Shown here in pieces: positions 43,580 through 52,392 of a DNA stretch of 64,000 bases. The translations under genes and the position numbers were made by a program. This DNA is from an uncultured Microbulbifer sp. (lineage in GTDB: Bacteria > Pseudomonadota > Gammaproteobacteria > Pseudomonadales > Cellvibrionaceae), in assembly GCF_947489355.1 (NCBI RefSeq), contig NZ_CANLDD010000018.1, forward strand, positions 1 to 64,000, given 5' to 3'. Each line of letters opens with the position of its first letter. The first letter of the stretch is position 1. Under the pieces are notes generated by a model. That model was given only the letters and a program-made list of their open reading frames with translations, searched no databases and was not told the DNA's origin.

Positions 43580-43891
43580 TTAAGCACCTGAAGCCTCAGA
43601 CAGGATACGCACCAATTTTTGATTTTCCTTCTCATTAAACGTAACGTAACCAACAGGAATATCTGTGTCTAATTGCGAGATTATATATTCTGCACTCTCC
43701 GAACCAAAACCACCACAAAGCTCAATGACCTGCACACCACGCTCCACCATTCCTCTAGCAACTAAGACAGCGTCATCATCATTGCTTACACCGATAACTT
43801 CTGTGAAAAAATCTGCTGCATCCATAACCGTTTTGTGATGATGATAATCATAGCTTTTAGCCTTAACAATGAACCCGTATTGCCTAATCAC
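43580..43891 (-). CDS. DUF6506 family protein
   Basis: This 103-residue soluble protein has the family pattern: N-terminal strand YGFIVKAKSYD, a central helix, and the distinctive VQVIELCGGFGSESAEYIISQ followed by IPVGYVTF. The start is placed at GTG 43891 because GGGAGG lies 4 bases upstream. An ATG-led extension to 43936 adds 15 residues without family support. The function is unknown. The conserved ELCGGFG motif looks like a ligand pocket, but no activity is established. It stands alone in an AT-richer accessory patch, upstream of nothing related. Confidence 0.75.
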   Translation of the reverse strand: MIRQYGFIVKAKSYDYHHHKTVMDAADFFTEVIGVSNDDDAVLVARGMVERGVQVIELCGGFGSESAEYIISQLDTDIPVGYVTFNEKENQKLVRILSEASGA

Positions 43892-44033
43892 GATGCCTCC
43901 CGAGTAAACCAGTCTATGCTTGATATTGATCGCCATAATAAGGGAAGTTGCCGGACCTTAACAGCGAAGCCGCGAAGTGGTGGCCCTGCCCACAGGGGCG
44001 TCTTTGATTGCGTTGTTATGAGACTGCTAATTT

Positions 44034-44409
44034 TCATGCCAACCAACAAAGAATAGCAACACCACAAAGCCCAATCCAACCAGGGTGCCTGGCTTTGGTT
44101 GCTATAAAAACCAGTGAACCCGCAGCGAACATTGATGCTGAAATATACTGAATAAATAATGCTGAGGCTGAAAAACCATTGTTTGCGATACTGATAAGCA
44201 TGACGCCAGCAACCCATCCAAAAATGCTTGCAATATGCCACATGGCCCACAATATGCGAATATTGCCTTCACCAAGCAGCCCGCTTGTGACAGCGGGAAT
44301 AAGGGCCCCATCTCTGACTTTTTTTGAAAATTAGAAGCTCACCTAAAATTGAGTGGATCAAGCCTACGAAAATGGAAAGCAGCCCTGCTGCGAGCAAAAG
44401 TGTATTCAT
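44034..44409 (-). pseudogene. Small four-helix membrane protein gene broken by a 7-base homopolymer
   Basis: ATG 44409 has GGAGA about 8 bases upstream and opens MNTLLLAAGLLSIFVGLIHSILGELLIFKK. A run of seven T on the plus strand (44319-44325; seven A in the mRNA) then puts the rest out of frame. Removing one base gives a continuous 124-residue protein continuing VRDGALIPAVTSG, NIRILWAMWHIASIFGWVAGVML and ending GVAILCWLA. The result has four hydrophobic helices and a G-x2-HSxxGE...LWxxWH pattern seen in small unannotated membrane proteins. Whether this is a sequencing error, a true pseudogene, or a gene rescued by slippage on A7 cannot be told here. Confidence 0.7.
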
Positions 44410-45354
44410 ACAGCTCTCTCCGTGATACATGGCATTGATCTAGTGATCAGTATTATCCCAATGACCACTTCCAGAGCAATACTGTGTCAACTCTTTGACA
44501 ATCCTCATTAAACCATGCAGCAGCCCGTTTTGGACACATACCAGTAAGACAGGAAGAAAGATACCCCCTCTCCTGGGATCACATGAGGCATGGATGCCGA
44601 TTACGAGCGTACAGGGCTGTATTCACAGCGCGTCCCGGGGTAAGGGTATTCTTTCCTTCAGACCCGGCAGTAAATACAAAGTATAAGGGTGGTCATAACC
44701 ACTACCGACAGCCCGATCATGGCGGCTCTCAAACAGCCCGAAAATGCAGTGCCGGCGCCACCGCTTGCCGGAAACAAGAGATATCACTGTGATTCACCAT
44801 GCCACTACACAATAGATCCATTACAGTGATCAGTCACTGTATGATCTGATTTTCTCATTTGAACAACCGTTACAGACAGCGGTCACACCGCACTTTGCTC
44901 CACTCTTAGTGCGCCCAAGAGCCTTTCTATCCCTTTGTCGCCCGGCGGGCCTGTACCTTGGGCACTTATTGGCATCCAGGCTTCAAAAGCACCCAAACCC
45001 TATTACTCAATCGAGTACTGGTATTTTTAATTTGAGGGCCTTGCGTGGGTGTTCCCGAGAGCAGGCCAAACGTGCATTGTTGAGACTGCCGGGCAATACG
45101 GGATGAAAACACCCAGTATCATCCACTTGCTGAATGGCTTTTGGAAAGGGATTGACACAGCGGATCTAAATGGCACAGCCGTGCAAATTTGCCTCAAGCT
45201 TTCTGCACGATCTGAAAAATCCTGTTGACTGGGCACAGAAAACCCGTTGCAAGGACTGGCGAAGTTAATCCGGGATGGTACCCTGTCGCCATCCAAAAAA
45301 ATACGCCTAATCTCCAGATTTGAAGTGAAAAATTACCTGATACGGAAAACTCCC
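44410..45354. other. Gene-poor stretch upstream of the patatin gene
   Basis: About 940 bp with no gene I can support. It holds an 18-bp palindrome (44823-44840, listed separately) whose left 10 bases also occur at 44442-44451. The open frames in it have no ribosome sites. The frame running into the patatin gene from 45247 begins with TTG and is not part of that family. Confidence 0.45.
44823..44840. promoter_or_regulatory. 18-bp palindrome, possible operator
   Basis: ACAGTGA-TCAG-TCACTGT has perfect 7-bp arms. Its segment AGTGATCAGT recurs at 44442-44451, 33 bp upstream of the broken membrane gene. It is about 500 bp from the patatin start, so the target gene is not obvious. It may be a dimeric regulator site or chance. 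Confidence 0.3.
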
Positions 45355-46653
45355 ATGAAAAAAACAGAGTGGGTCAACAACGCAATCTCCCAGGCAAACA
45401 CCTATTGGAAAAACGCCAGGGCCGACATTGAAGGCAAGCAGTTTAGCGATGTGTACGATACAGAGGGGCTCCAGTATGTCGACCTGGTGATGGAGGGCGG
45501 GGGCATGTTGGGGATTGCCCTGGTAGGCTATACCTACATTCTGGAAAAAGCCGGTATTCGCTTTCGCAAAATCGCCGGGACATCTGCAGGCGCCATCAAT
45601 ACGTTGTTTCTGGCCGCCGTCGGCACACCTGAGGTCAGCAAGAGTACGGTGCTGCTGGACATTATGGCCAATGCGGATTTTGCCAGTTTCGAGGATGGCG
45701 AACCTTTTGCCTGTAAAACCGTGCAGCGCCTGCTCGGGGGCAAGGGTCTGTTCAGCAGCCTGGTCCTGCATCCTTTGGATTCCCTGCGTACCTGTAGACA
45801 ATTGCTGCGCCACAAGGGGCTCAATCCCGGCGACGCCTTTACCCGCTGGCTGCAGGAAGCGTTGTGCCAGTTGGGCATTACCAACACCGCGCAACTCAAC
45901 CAGCGCATCAACCAGTTCCCGCCCCTGTGCTACCGGGGCAATCCCGACAGCCAGGTAGCCAGAGCCGAAGTGGCACTGGTGGCCGCAGATATCACCACAG
46001 AAACCCGGGCTGTGTTTCCGGCCAAAGCCCCCCTCTATTACGCCAATCCCAGCGCCGTCAACCCTGCCGAATATGTGCGCGCCTCCATGTCTGTGCCCGG
46101 CTTCTTCCAGCCCCACACGGTAAAAAATATCCCGCAATTGGACGAGTGCGCTTCCGTGGCGGACAACTGGCACAGAATGAAGGGGGTTCCCAGGCAGTTT
46201 TTTAAAAACGGCTTTCCCAGAGATGTCCAGTTTGTGGACGGCGGTCTGGTGTCCAATTTTCCCTTTGACATCTTCCACAAGCCCAGCGGCATACCGAAAC
46301 TGCCCACCTTCGGTATCAAGCTGGAGGTGGATCACTACCAGCCGAAATCCAGCCGGGCCGGTCGCTTTACCATGGGGCTGGTCAATACCTGCCGCAATAT
46401 TCTCGACAGCCATATGCGCGCGCACTTTAATGCGGAGTACCACACCCTGGTTAAAGAGATTGCCATCAAGCCAATGGCAACTGGCGAGTCTCCCCACTGG
46501 CTCGACTTCTCCATGCCGGAAAGCCACTGTGAACACCTGTTTTTATCCGGCGCAAAAGCTGCCACTGAGTTCCTGGGCGGTGGTTTTCGGTGGGCGGATT
46601 ATCTGCTGCTACGCCAGCGGGGCACGGCAGAAGCCAGCGAAAAACAGAGCTAG
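45355..46653 (+). CDS. Patatin-like phospholipase
   Basis: This 432-residue Ser-Asp dyad lipid hydrolase has the oxyanion loop MEGGGMLGIALVG at about residues 46-58, the nucleophile serine in GTSAGAINTLF and the catalytic Asp in VDGGLVSNFPFD. It has no signal peptide, so it acts in the cytoplasm or is exported by another route. The substrate is probably phospholipid or another acyl ester, but this cannot be fixed from sequence. ATG 45355 is used; the open frame to 45247 starts with TTG and reads as non-family sequence. The stop codon TAG lies exactly at the edge of a repeat (46653-46708), so its natural C-terminus may have been altered. It converges with the TonB-receptor gene. Confidence 0.92.
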   Translation: MKKTEWVNNAISQANTYWKNARADIEGKQFSDVYDTEGLQYVDLVMEGGGMLGIALVGYTYILEKAGIRFRKIAGTSAGAINTLFLAAVGTPEVSKSTVLLDIMANADFASFEDGEPFACKTVQRLLGGKGLFSSLVLHPLDSLRTCRQLLRHKGLNPGDAFTRWLQEALCQLGITNTAQLNQRINQFPPLCYRGNPDSQVARAEVALVAADITTETRAVFPAKAPLYYANPSAVNPAEYVRASMSVPGFFQPHTVKNIPQLDECASVADNWHRMKGVPRQFFKNGFPRDVQFVDGGLVSNFPFDIFHKPSGIPKLPTFGIKLEVDHYQPKSSRAGRFTMGLVNTCRNILDSHMRAHFNAEYHTLVKEIAIKPMATGESPHWLDFSMPESHCEHLFLSGAKAATEFLGGGFRWADYLLLRQRGTAEASEKQS

Positions 46654-46708
46654 CCTGAATATTTCACCAAAATAAGGGCAACAGCTCTGTTTCCCTTATT
46701 ATTCAGGC
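46653..46708. repeat. Palindromic repeat copy A (56 bp)
   Basis: Ends are GCCTGAAT (46653-46660) and ATTCAGGC (46701-46708). The inner arms AATAAGGG (46671-46678) and CCCTTATT (46693-46700) extend the stem. The first 19 bases, GCCTGAATATTTCACCAAA, match copy B at 53266-53284 (opposite strand) with one mismatch. The first base is the last base of the patatin stop codon. It may also act as that gene's terminator. Confidence 0.65.
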
Positions 46709-46730
46709 CAGCGGGCTTCCGCCTGATATG

Positions 46731-46840
46731 CCCGCCCGCATTGAATTGTCCCAGAGGGTTGGGGTCCACCGAGATAAACTGCCCCATCCCGGTATCCTCG
46801 CAAGCCTCAATGCTGGAAAGTCTACCCCCCCTTCTCTTTA
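46731..46840 (-). pseudogene. Fragment of a TonB-dependent receptor gene
   Basis: Translated on the minus strand this stretch reads SSIEACEDTGMGQFISVDP followed by NPLGQFNAGGH. The intact receptor gene nearby has THSACDDTRMEECIYVDP followed by NPLGQLNEEGH. At the DNA level 46745-46806 and 48405-48466 agree at 50 of 62 positions without gaps. The flanks do not continue as a receptor. It is a leftover from a second, diverged receptor gene or a partial duplication, in the same orientation as the intact gene. Confidence 0.8.
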
Positions 46841-47040
46841 TCGGGGATAAAAAGGGCCACAACAATAAGTTACGGCCAATGAGGAAATTTCCTTATCTTA
46901 TTAATCAGGCAGGAAAATAGTTATTGATGCTACATATTTAATCGTGCGGCGCCTGTAGTAGGACACCACACTATAAAGAACTACATCGCCGCCGGGTTGA
47001 TAGCTGAAAAAATCATCGCCATCCCAAGGAATGGCTACCT
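46841..47040. other. Short AT-rich gap before the receptor gene end
   Basis: About 200 bp with no gene seen. It lies just past the stop of the TonB-receptor gene on the minus strand. No clear terminator hairpin is visible. Confidence 0.35.
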
Positions 47041-50000
47041 TTAAAAGCCCTTGTACACACTCAACCCCACAATACGCGGGTCCAGGGTAAATACATTGGT
47101 GCTAAGCCCGGTATCATCGCTATTGGTAAAGAAGTCGGTAATGGGTGCATCGTCAAATACATTCTTTACATAGAGCTGCATCTGCAGGTCCCATTCCGGC
47201 TGAGTAAAGGTGGCCGATACATTCAGGTTACTCCAGGCTTCCAGGCGGTCATACTCGGTATTGTACACCCGCGCATAACTCTCTCCCTGGCGGTAGTAGT
47301 CTGCACGCAGCTTCAGATCCCAATCCATTACTTGGATCACATGCTCCAGGCCCAGGTTGGCGGTAAAACGCGGCGCATTGGGCAACTCGTTTCCGCTCAG
47401 GTCGGCAGAAAAACCACGCCCGCCGTTGGGTGCCTGGATCAGCGGATCATAGGTTTCGCCCAGGTTGTAAAGCACATCAAGCCGTATAGGACGAGCTCGA
47501 TTCGGGTTTATTACTGGTGCATAGGTGCCATAATTGATCGCACCACCGCAAAGCTGGCCCACATGGAGTCCAATCGCATCCTGGGCAACAAGCTTCTCAA
47601 CGATGTGACGTGGCGCAATACAGTTGGAGGGCACCTGTAGGGTGGGGCGTACCAGCATCCAGTCCGCGTTGCCCTGAGTGCGATTCATAACGTCGATGGA
47701 TCCCTCACCGTCGGCAATACGGGTTTGTAAATAGCCCAGATTAAAATCCATGCGCGTACTGAGGGTTAGTTGCCAGGCACTCTCCAGCTCAAGCCCCCAG
47801 GTTTCAGTATCGAAGTTCTCGTTATAGGAGATGCGATCGACAATCTGCGAAATCTGATAGGCCTTGTAATCGTAGTAAAAGGCGGTGGCATTCACCTGGA
47901 GGCTACCATCTAGTAAGGTATTTTTGGCTCCAAACTCAAAGGCGTTGACAAATTCCGGTTCAAAAGTCTCGGCCAATGGCTGGTATTGCACCACCCTGGT
48001 ATCAATATCCACCCGAGGCGGGTTACTGCCGCCGCCCTTATAGCCATGCGAGAAGGAGGTGTAAAACAGGGTTTCGTCGGTGAAGGGGGTCTCGGTGCGC
48101 CAATCGAGCACCAGCCTGCCGGTGAACTCCTGCCACTTCTGTTTGATATCCTGCCCACGGGGATAGCCGCGCCGCGCTTTGCCGCCGGAAGTCCCGCCAT
48201 TTACAAATTCTCCCTCATGTTGTCTCGTACCCAGCAACAGCTGGCTGGGGATGGGGGTGGCGGTCTTGCGGTCCTCGGTGTAGCGCAGACCGGCGGTCAG
48301 CTTGACATCGTCCGTCATTTGCCAGTAGGTCTCGCCAAAGAGCGCACTGGAGCGGGTTTTGACTAGGTTACGACTAAGGAAATAGTTGTGTCCTTCTTCG
48401 TTTAATTGCCCCAGGGGATTGGGGTCCACATAGATACACTCCTCCATCCTGGTATCGTCGCAGGCACTGTGGGTGGGACGGCCTTCTTCATCTTTCGCAG
48501 GGGGATAAAAGGTAGTAGCGAGATGAGTAAAGAGATTGTTAAAGACGTAGTAGTCGTCCTGGGATTCAAAATCCAGATAATTGGCTCCCAGGGAGAAATT
48601 AAACGAGCCATCGAAGGCGGACTGCAAACGCAGCTCTTGGCTCAACTGGCGGTTATCCGACTGACTGATGTCCACCGCCAGCATCCGGTCGGAAGGGCCC
48701 AACTGGGGGTCGGTAAAGACACCCCCTGGGCTTATTCCCGGCAAAGTGAACGTACGATTAGGGCCCTTACCCCCAAGGCCAAACAGATCCTCCCGGGCGG
48801 AGTCGTTAAAGACTGGGGCGGATAGATAACGGTTATAGTCCTGGGAGCTGTAGTAGTCGTCCTTGGCATAGGTGGACTGGGCAAAGAGCCGCAGTGAATC
48901 CCCCAGAGCCAGCTCCAGATTCAGCTGCGCCACATCATTTTCGGCACGAAATACCGGATCGTAGCTGGTCTCGATCTCGTGCAGATCGCGGGACTGCTTA
49001 ACGTTCTTATAGGGGTCAATATTTTTGACATGCGGAAGTGGGTTGTAAGGCCTGTCGGGCGTGGGGGGCAACTGCCCCAAAGGGACTCCTAGAGGATAGG
49101 AATGAACGCGAAGAAAGGCTAAAGCTTGGCCATTGGGAGCGCCAAAGGCATCGCCATCGTACAGGGAACCGAGCAAACAACCCTGGCTAAACTGCGGTTT
49201 TAGTTGATCTGACACCTTGGCTTCGCCAACCATATCCGGACCCGGATCGCGGGTGCAGAGCTGCTTGCCGGTGCGGGAGCGATTGTCGTCTTCCTCAAAG
49301 TGCTGCCAGATAAGGTTGGCGTTAAATACTTCACTGGGCTCCCACTGCAAAATAACGCGGGTGGAATAGAGATCCCGGTCATTGACGTCATTATCGGTAA
49401 AGGTGTTGTAGTCATAGCCGCTCCGCTGGGTCATGGCGCCGGAAAAGCGCATGGCTAGGGTGTCCCCCAGGGGCACATTCAGCATCGCGCTGGTACGGCG
49501 AGTATTGTAGCTGCCTACTTCTCCCTTGATATTCGATTCAAATTCCGGCGTCGGCATCTGCGGCAGCATATTCACTACCCCGGCGGTGGCATTGCGGCCA
49601 TACAGCGTGCCTTGTGGGCCGCGCAGCACCTCCACCCGCTGCACGTCAAAAAATTCCTGTTCATAAAGGCGGTTGCGGATCATGGGTGCATTGTTAAAAC
49701 TCACCGCCACTGCCGGGTCGGTACTGGCGGAAATGGCCTTGGTACCCACACCACGGATGGAAAAATTGTAGGTACTGAAATTGGCCTTGGAAAAATTCAC
49801 ATTAGGCACTGCGCGTACCAACTCATCACCGCGTTCTATCTTCAGGTCGCCCATGGTATCGCCGGAGATGGCAGACACGGCGATAGGCACGTCTTGAATG
49901 CTCTCCTCAATCTTCTGTGCGGTAACAGTGATTTCCTCAATCGCCTTGCTATCGGCCTCTTCATTGCTCTGGGCGCTGGCGGGCGTCGCGGTTATCGCCA

Positions 50001-50529
50001 GGTAGGCCAGTGCCGCGCTACACCAAGCGGGAGCGCTGTGCTTGCTCTGCTGCACCTCACGAATCGTCTGTGCAATTGCCTTTTTTTGTGGTTTACAAAA
50101 ATCCAACCTCATGGAATTCACCCCTCCTCGGGCGCTATCAATACTGATACTGAGCAGCCCATCCCCCTCCAGTTTTGCGCTTAACCCCGTTCCCGATAGT
50201 AAACCTTCAACAGCTTCTTCTATCGAGTAGGCACCCACCAAACGGTTTGCCGTTTTTTCCTGTGCGATATCAAAAGGAAAAATAAGCGTTAGATCGGCTT
50301 GCTGCGCAAATTCGGTGAGCGACAGGTCCGCTCTTTGCTGAGGAATAACGAAAGGAATTTTTTCAAGTGCCTGTGCCGCTTTTACAGGTAATACAGATGA
50401 CAGTATCATCAGTAGGAAGAGGACAACACACCGAAATCGCACCAGATTATTATTCTCAGTCGCGAGCTTCGGGCTCGCGTACTGGGTAGACGACCTAGCA
50501 ATTTTTTTCCACCATACTGCCAAATGCAT
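47041..50529 (-). CDS. TonB-dependent receptor with N-terminal STN signalling domain
   Basis: This 1162-residue outer-membrane transducer imports an unknown ligand and signals to the FecR/FecI pair beside it. A first signal peptide lies at about residues 31-53 (FRCVVLFLLMILSSVLPVKAAQA) and the STN domain at about 57-131. A second signal-peptide-like segment follows at 140-186 (basic start, hydrophobic AALAYLAITA, ATPASAQ). Next come the TonB box EEITVTA (198-204), the plug (DVPIAVSAISGD, RVEVLRGPQGTLYGRNATAGVVN) and a 22-strand barrel ending in a short aromatic tail (VGLSVYKGF). An internal ATG at 50112 has a GAGGAGGGG ribosome site and would give a receptor without STN. The catalogue of possible ligands is open; no siderophore genes are near. 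Confidence 0.92.
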   Translation of the reverse strand: MHLAVWWKKIARSSTQYASPKLATENNNLVRFRCVVLFLLMILSSVLPVKAAQALEKIPFVIPQQRADLSLTEFAQQADLTLIFPFDIAQEKTANRLVGAYSIEEAVEGLLSGTGLSAKLEGDGLLSISIDSARGGVNSMRLDFCKPQKKAIAQTIREVQQSKHSAPAWCSAALAYLAITATPASAQSNEEADSKAIEEITVTAQKIEESIQDVPIAVSAISGDTMGDLKIERGDELVRAVPNVNFSKANFSTYNFSIRGVGTKAISASTDPAVAVSFNNAPMIRNRLYEQEFFDVQRVEVLRGPQGTLYGRNATAGVVNMLPQMPTPEFESNIKGEVGSYNTRRTSAMLNVPLGDTLAMRFSGAMTQRSGYDYNTFTDNDVNDRDLYSTRVILQWEPSEVFNANLIWQHFEEDDNRSRTGKQLCTRDPGPDMVGEAKVSDQLKPQFSQGCLLGSLYDGDAFGAPNGQALAFLRVHSYPLGVPLGQLPPTPDRPYNPLPHVKNIDPYKNVKQSRDLHEIETSYDPVFRAENDVAQLNLELALGDSLRLFAQSTYAKDDYYSSQDYNRYLSAPVFNDSAREDLFGLGGKGPNRTFTLPGISPGGVFTDPQLGPSDRMLAVDISQSDNRQLSQELRLQSAFDGSFNFSLGANYLDFESQDDYYVFNNLFTHLATTFYPPAKDEEGRPTHSACDDTRMEECIYVDPNPLGQLNEEGHNYFLSRNLVKTRSSALFGETYWQMTDDVKLTAGLRYTEDRKTATPIPSQLLLGTRQHEGEFVNGGTSGGKARRGYPRGQDIKQKWQEFTGRLVLDWRTETPFTDETLFYTSFSHGYKGGGSNPPRVDIDTRVVQYQPLAETFEPEFVNAFEFGAKNTLLDGSLQVNATAFYYDYKAYQISQIVDRISYNENFDTETWGLELESAWQLTLSTRMDFNLGYLQTRIADGEGSIDVMNRTQGNADWMLVRPTLQVPSNCIAPRHIVEKLVAQDAIGLHVGQLCGGAINYGTYAPVINPNRARPIRLDVLYNLGETYDPLIQAPNGGRGFSADLSGNELPNAPRFTANLGLEHVIQVMDWDLKLRADYYRQGESYARVYNTEYDRLEAWSNLNVSATFTQPEWDLQMQLYVKNVFDDAPITDFFTNSDDTGLSTNVFTLDPRIVGLSVYKGF

Positions 50530-50588
50530 TTTTTATAATTAGTATACTTGCTGTGCATTTCGCACCGCTTAGGATTATCAGGCTGGAG

Positions 50589-51641
50589 TTACTGGGCGCT
50601 TAGCAAGACCTTGCTTTTCCCAACCCGCTGATAGGAGATATTGAAGTTTTTTCTCAGGGCCAACAATAAGCCCTTAACATCGCCGGCCTTAAACAATCCG
50701 GCAATGCGCATTTTTTTCAGGTTTTCATCGAGAATAACGAATTCAACCTGTGTGTAGCGGCTTATTTCGGCCACTGCGTCCTCCAGCGATTCCCCCCGAA
50801 AAACCAGGTTGCCTTCTCGCCAGGACAATTTGACTTGTATTTCTTCCGGTTTTATTTTTTCGACTTCTTTCTTCTCTTCCTCTCCCCCAAGTACCAGTTG
50901 TTCACCTTTTGAGACAGCCACTGAGGAAGGTGGCAAAATATCGGGTCCGAACTCGAGCGCATTTTTGCCCGGTGTCTGGTGTACGGCGACCAGGACCTTG
51001 CCGTCGGTGACCACCAGCTCGATATGCTGATCGCTGTTAATTTCCACATTGAACGCTGTTCCCACAGCCTGCACCACTTTATCTCCCGCAATAACACTGA
51101 GGGGGCGGGCGTTATCGTGGGCCACTTTGACGTGGATTTCGCCGCGCTCAAGCACCAGCACTCGGTGGTGGTCGGTATAGTTGACTTTTACCCGGCTGTT
51201 GGTATTGAGCACCAGTTGGCTGCCGTCGGGTAAATGAATCGACGAGTGTTCGCCGATTGCCGTTTCGTACATCCGGTCGACGACAGTGGCCAACAGGTAT
51301 TGCCGCCCGGCAAACTTTTCGGGAAACGTAGTGCCCACCCAGGCGCACAGGCTGGCAAACACCAGCAGCACAGACGCCGCCACGGCCAGGTAGGGCCGGG
51401 GAGTGCCATGCTCGGGCTTTGGGCTGCTGGGGAACAGCTCGGAAAGCCGCGACAAGGCGTCCATTTTGTCCCAGATTTCCGCCATCTTGAACAGTACCTG
51501 GCGATTATCGCCAGTGTCCGCCAACCATTGGTGCAGGGCTTGAATTTCTTTCGCACTCAAGCCCCTGTCCAGTTTGGCAATCCACTGGCTGGCCTGGTCG
51601 TAGCGCTGTTCCTGTGTTTGCAGTTTGTGGATATTACTCAT
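50589..51641 (-). CDS. FecR-family anti-sigma factor/regulator
   Basis: A 350-residue inner-membrane regulator that passes the receptor signal to the sigma factor. The N-terminal cytoplasmic DUF4880 part (RYDQASQWIAKLDRGLSAKEIQALHQWLADT) is followed by one membrane helix (about residues 84-103, YLAVAASVLLVFASLCAWVG). The periplasmic FecR domain (GEHSSIHLPDGSQLVLNTNSR, GEIHVKVAHD, VVQAVGTAFNVEIN) and a C-terminal STN-like domain (LSWREGNLVFRGESLEDAVAEISRY, RIAGLFKAGDVKGLLLAL) complete it. Its ATG overlaps the sigma-factor stop (51638-51641), so the two are translationally coupled. The receptor gene starts about 60 bp downstream, forming a complete cell-surface signalling unit. Confidence 0.93.
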   Translation of the reverse strand: MSNIHKLQTQEQRYDQASQWIAKLDRGLSAKEIQALHQWLADTGDNRQVLFKMAEIWDKMDALSRLSELFPSSPKPEHGTPRPYLAVAASVLLVFASLCAWVGTTFPEKFAGRQYLLATVVDRMYETAIGEHSSIHLPDGSQLVLNTNSRVKVNYTDHHRVLVLERGEIHVKVAHDNARPLSVIAGDKVVQAVGTAFNVEINSDQHIELVVTDGKVLVAVHQTPGKNALEFGPDILPPSSVAVSKGEQLVLGGEEEKKEVEKIKPEEIQVKLSWREGNLVFRGESLEDAVAEISRYTQVEFVILDENLKKMRIAGLFKAGDVKGLLLALRKNFNISYQRVGKSKVLLSAQ

Positions 51642-52237
51642 CTGCGCTCCCCCTGCCCCGCTACAGACGGCGAGGTGGAGGCTAGTGGCCGCTGTTTGCT
51701 CAGGCCATGGCTGTCTGGCTCAAGGCTGCTCCGTTGCATCATAAAATAGGTACAGCGCTTGATGCCGGTGGCAACATGCTTTTCCACAGTGCTTTCGCTT
51801 AAATTCAACTCTTTGGCTATTTCCCGCTGGGAGTAGCCGTACACTTTCTTCATGACAAACACCTTGCGGCATTGTACGGGCAATTGGCGAACGGCTTCGC
51901 AAAAATGTGCGAATTCTTCCTCCACCGCGACCCGGTCATAGGTTGCGTCGGAAAAATACTCCCCCTGGCCAGGCGCCAGTTCCGGGTCTTCATCGGCGCT
52001 CACCGCCAGCCGTGTTTCTGACCGCTTGAGGTAATCCAGTGCCAGGTTTCGGGCCGTTTTTAGTAAAAAGGAGCGCGGGTACAATATCTCTTCTTTTTGC
52101 TTAACCTGACAGACCCTGACATAGGTCTCCTGAACGATATCCTCAATCTCTTTCGGTGGTACAAGGCGCGATACCGCCCGCGCCAGTGTCGCCCGGATTG
52201 CGAGATATATGCCGCTTAGTGTTTCTTTTTCTGACAT
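51638..52237 (-). CDS. FecI-type ECF sigma factor
   Basis: A 199-residue extracytoplasmic-function sigma factor. Region 2 covers the early VPPKEIEDIVQETYVRVCQ and PRSFLLKTARNLALDYLKRSE. A long acidic linker (SADEDPELAPGQGEYFSDATYDR) precedes region 4 (LPVQCRKVFVMKKVYGYSQREIAKELNLSESTVEKHV), which has the -35-binding helix-turn-helix. It is coupled to the FecR gene by a four-base overlap. Expected targets are its own operon, including the TonB receptor. ATG 52237 has GGGGAG 3-4 bases upstream. The gene-poor graveyard lies upstream of it. Confidence 0.94.
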   Translation of the reverse strand: MSEKETLSGIYLAIRATLARAVSRLVPPKEIEDIVQETYVRVCQVKQKEEILYPRSFLLKTARNLALDYLKRSETRLAVSADEDPELAPGQGEYFSDATYDRVAVEEEFAHFCEAVRQLPVQCRKVFVMKKVYGYSQREIAKELNLSESTVEKHVATGIKRCTYFMMQRSSLEPDSHGLSKQRPLASTSPSVAGQGERR

Positions 52238-52392
52238 CTCTCCCCAACCGTAACTACTCAGCCCAGCACTTTGCCAAATTACTCAATCTTTGCTCTAAAA
52301 ATGCTGCTTGCAGAACCGAATCCGTGCAATTCCGAATTAAAACCCCATTAAATTGTTTGTTATTTGAGCACTTAAGCCCTGTATCGATATCG

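Noticed and set aside
44495-44686. 63-codon open frame in the gene-poor stretch
   Set aside because: No ribosome site and no protein-like pattern; probably intergenic DNA.
45307-46536. 409-codon open frame opposite the patatin gene
   Set aside because: The plus strand carries all patatin catalytic motifs; the minus-strand frame has no ribosome site or family look.
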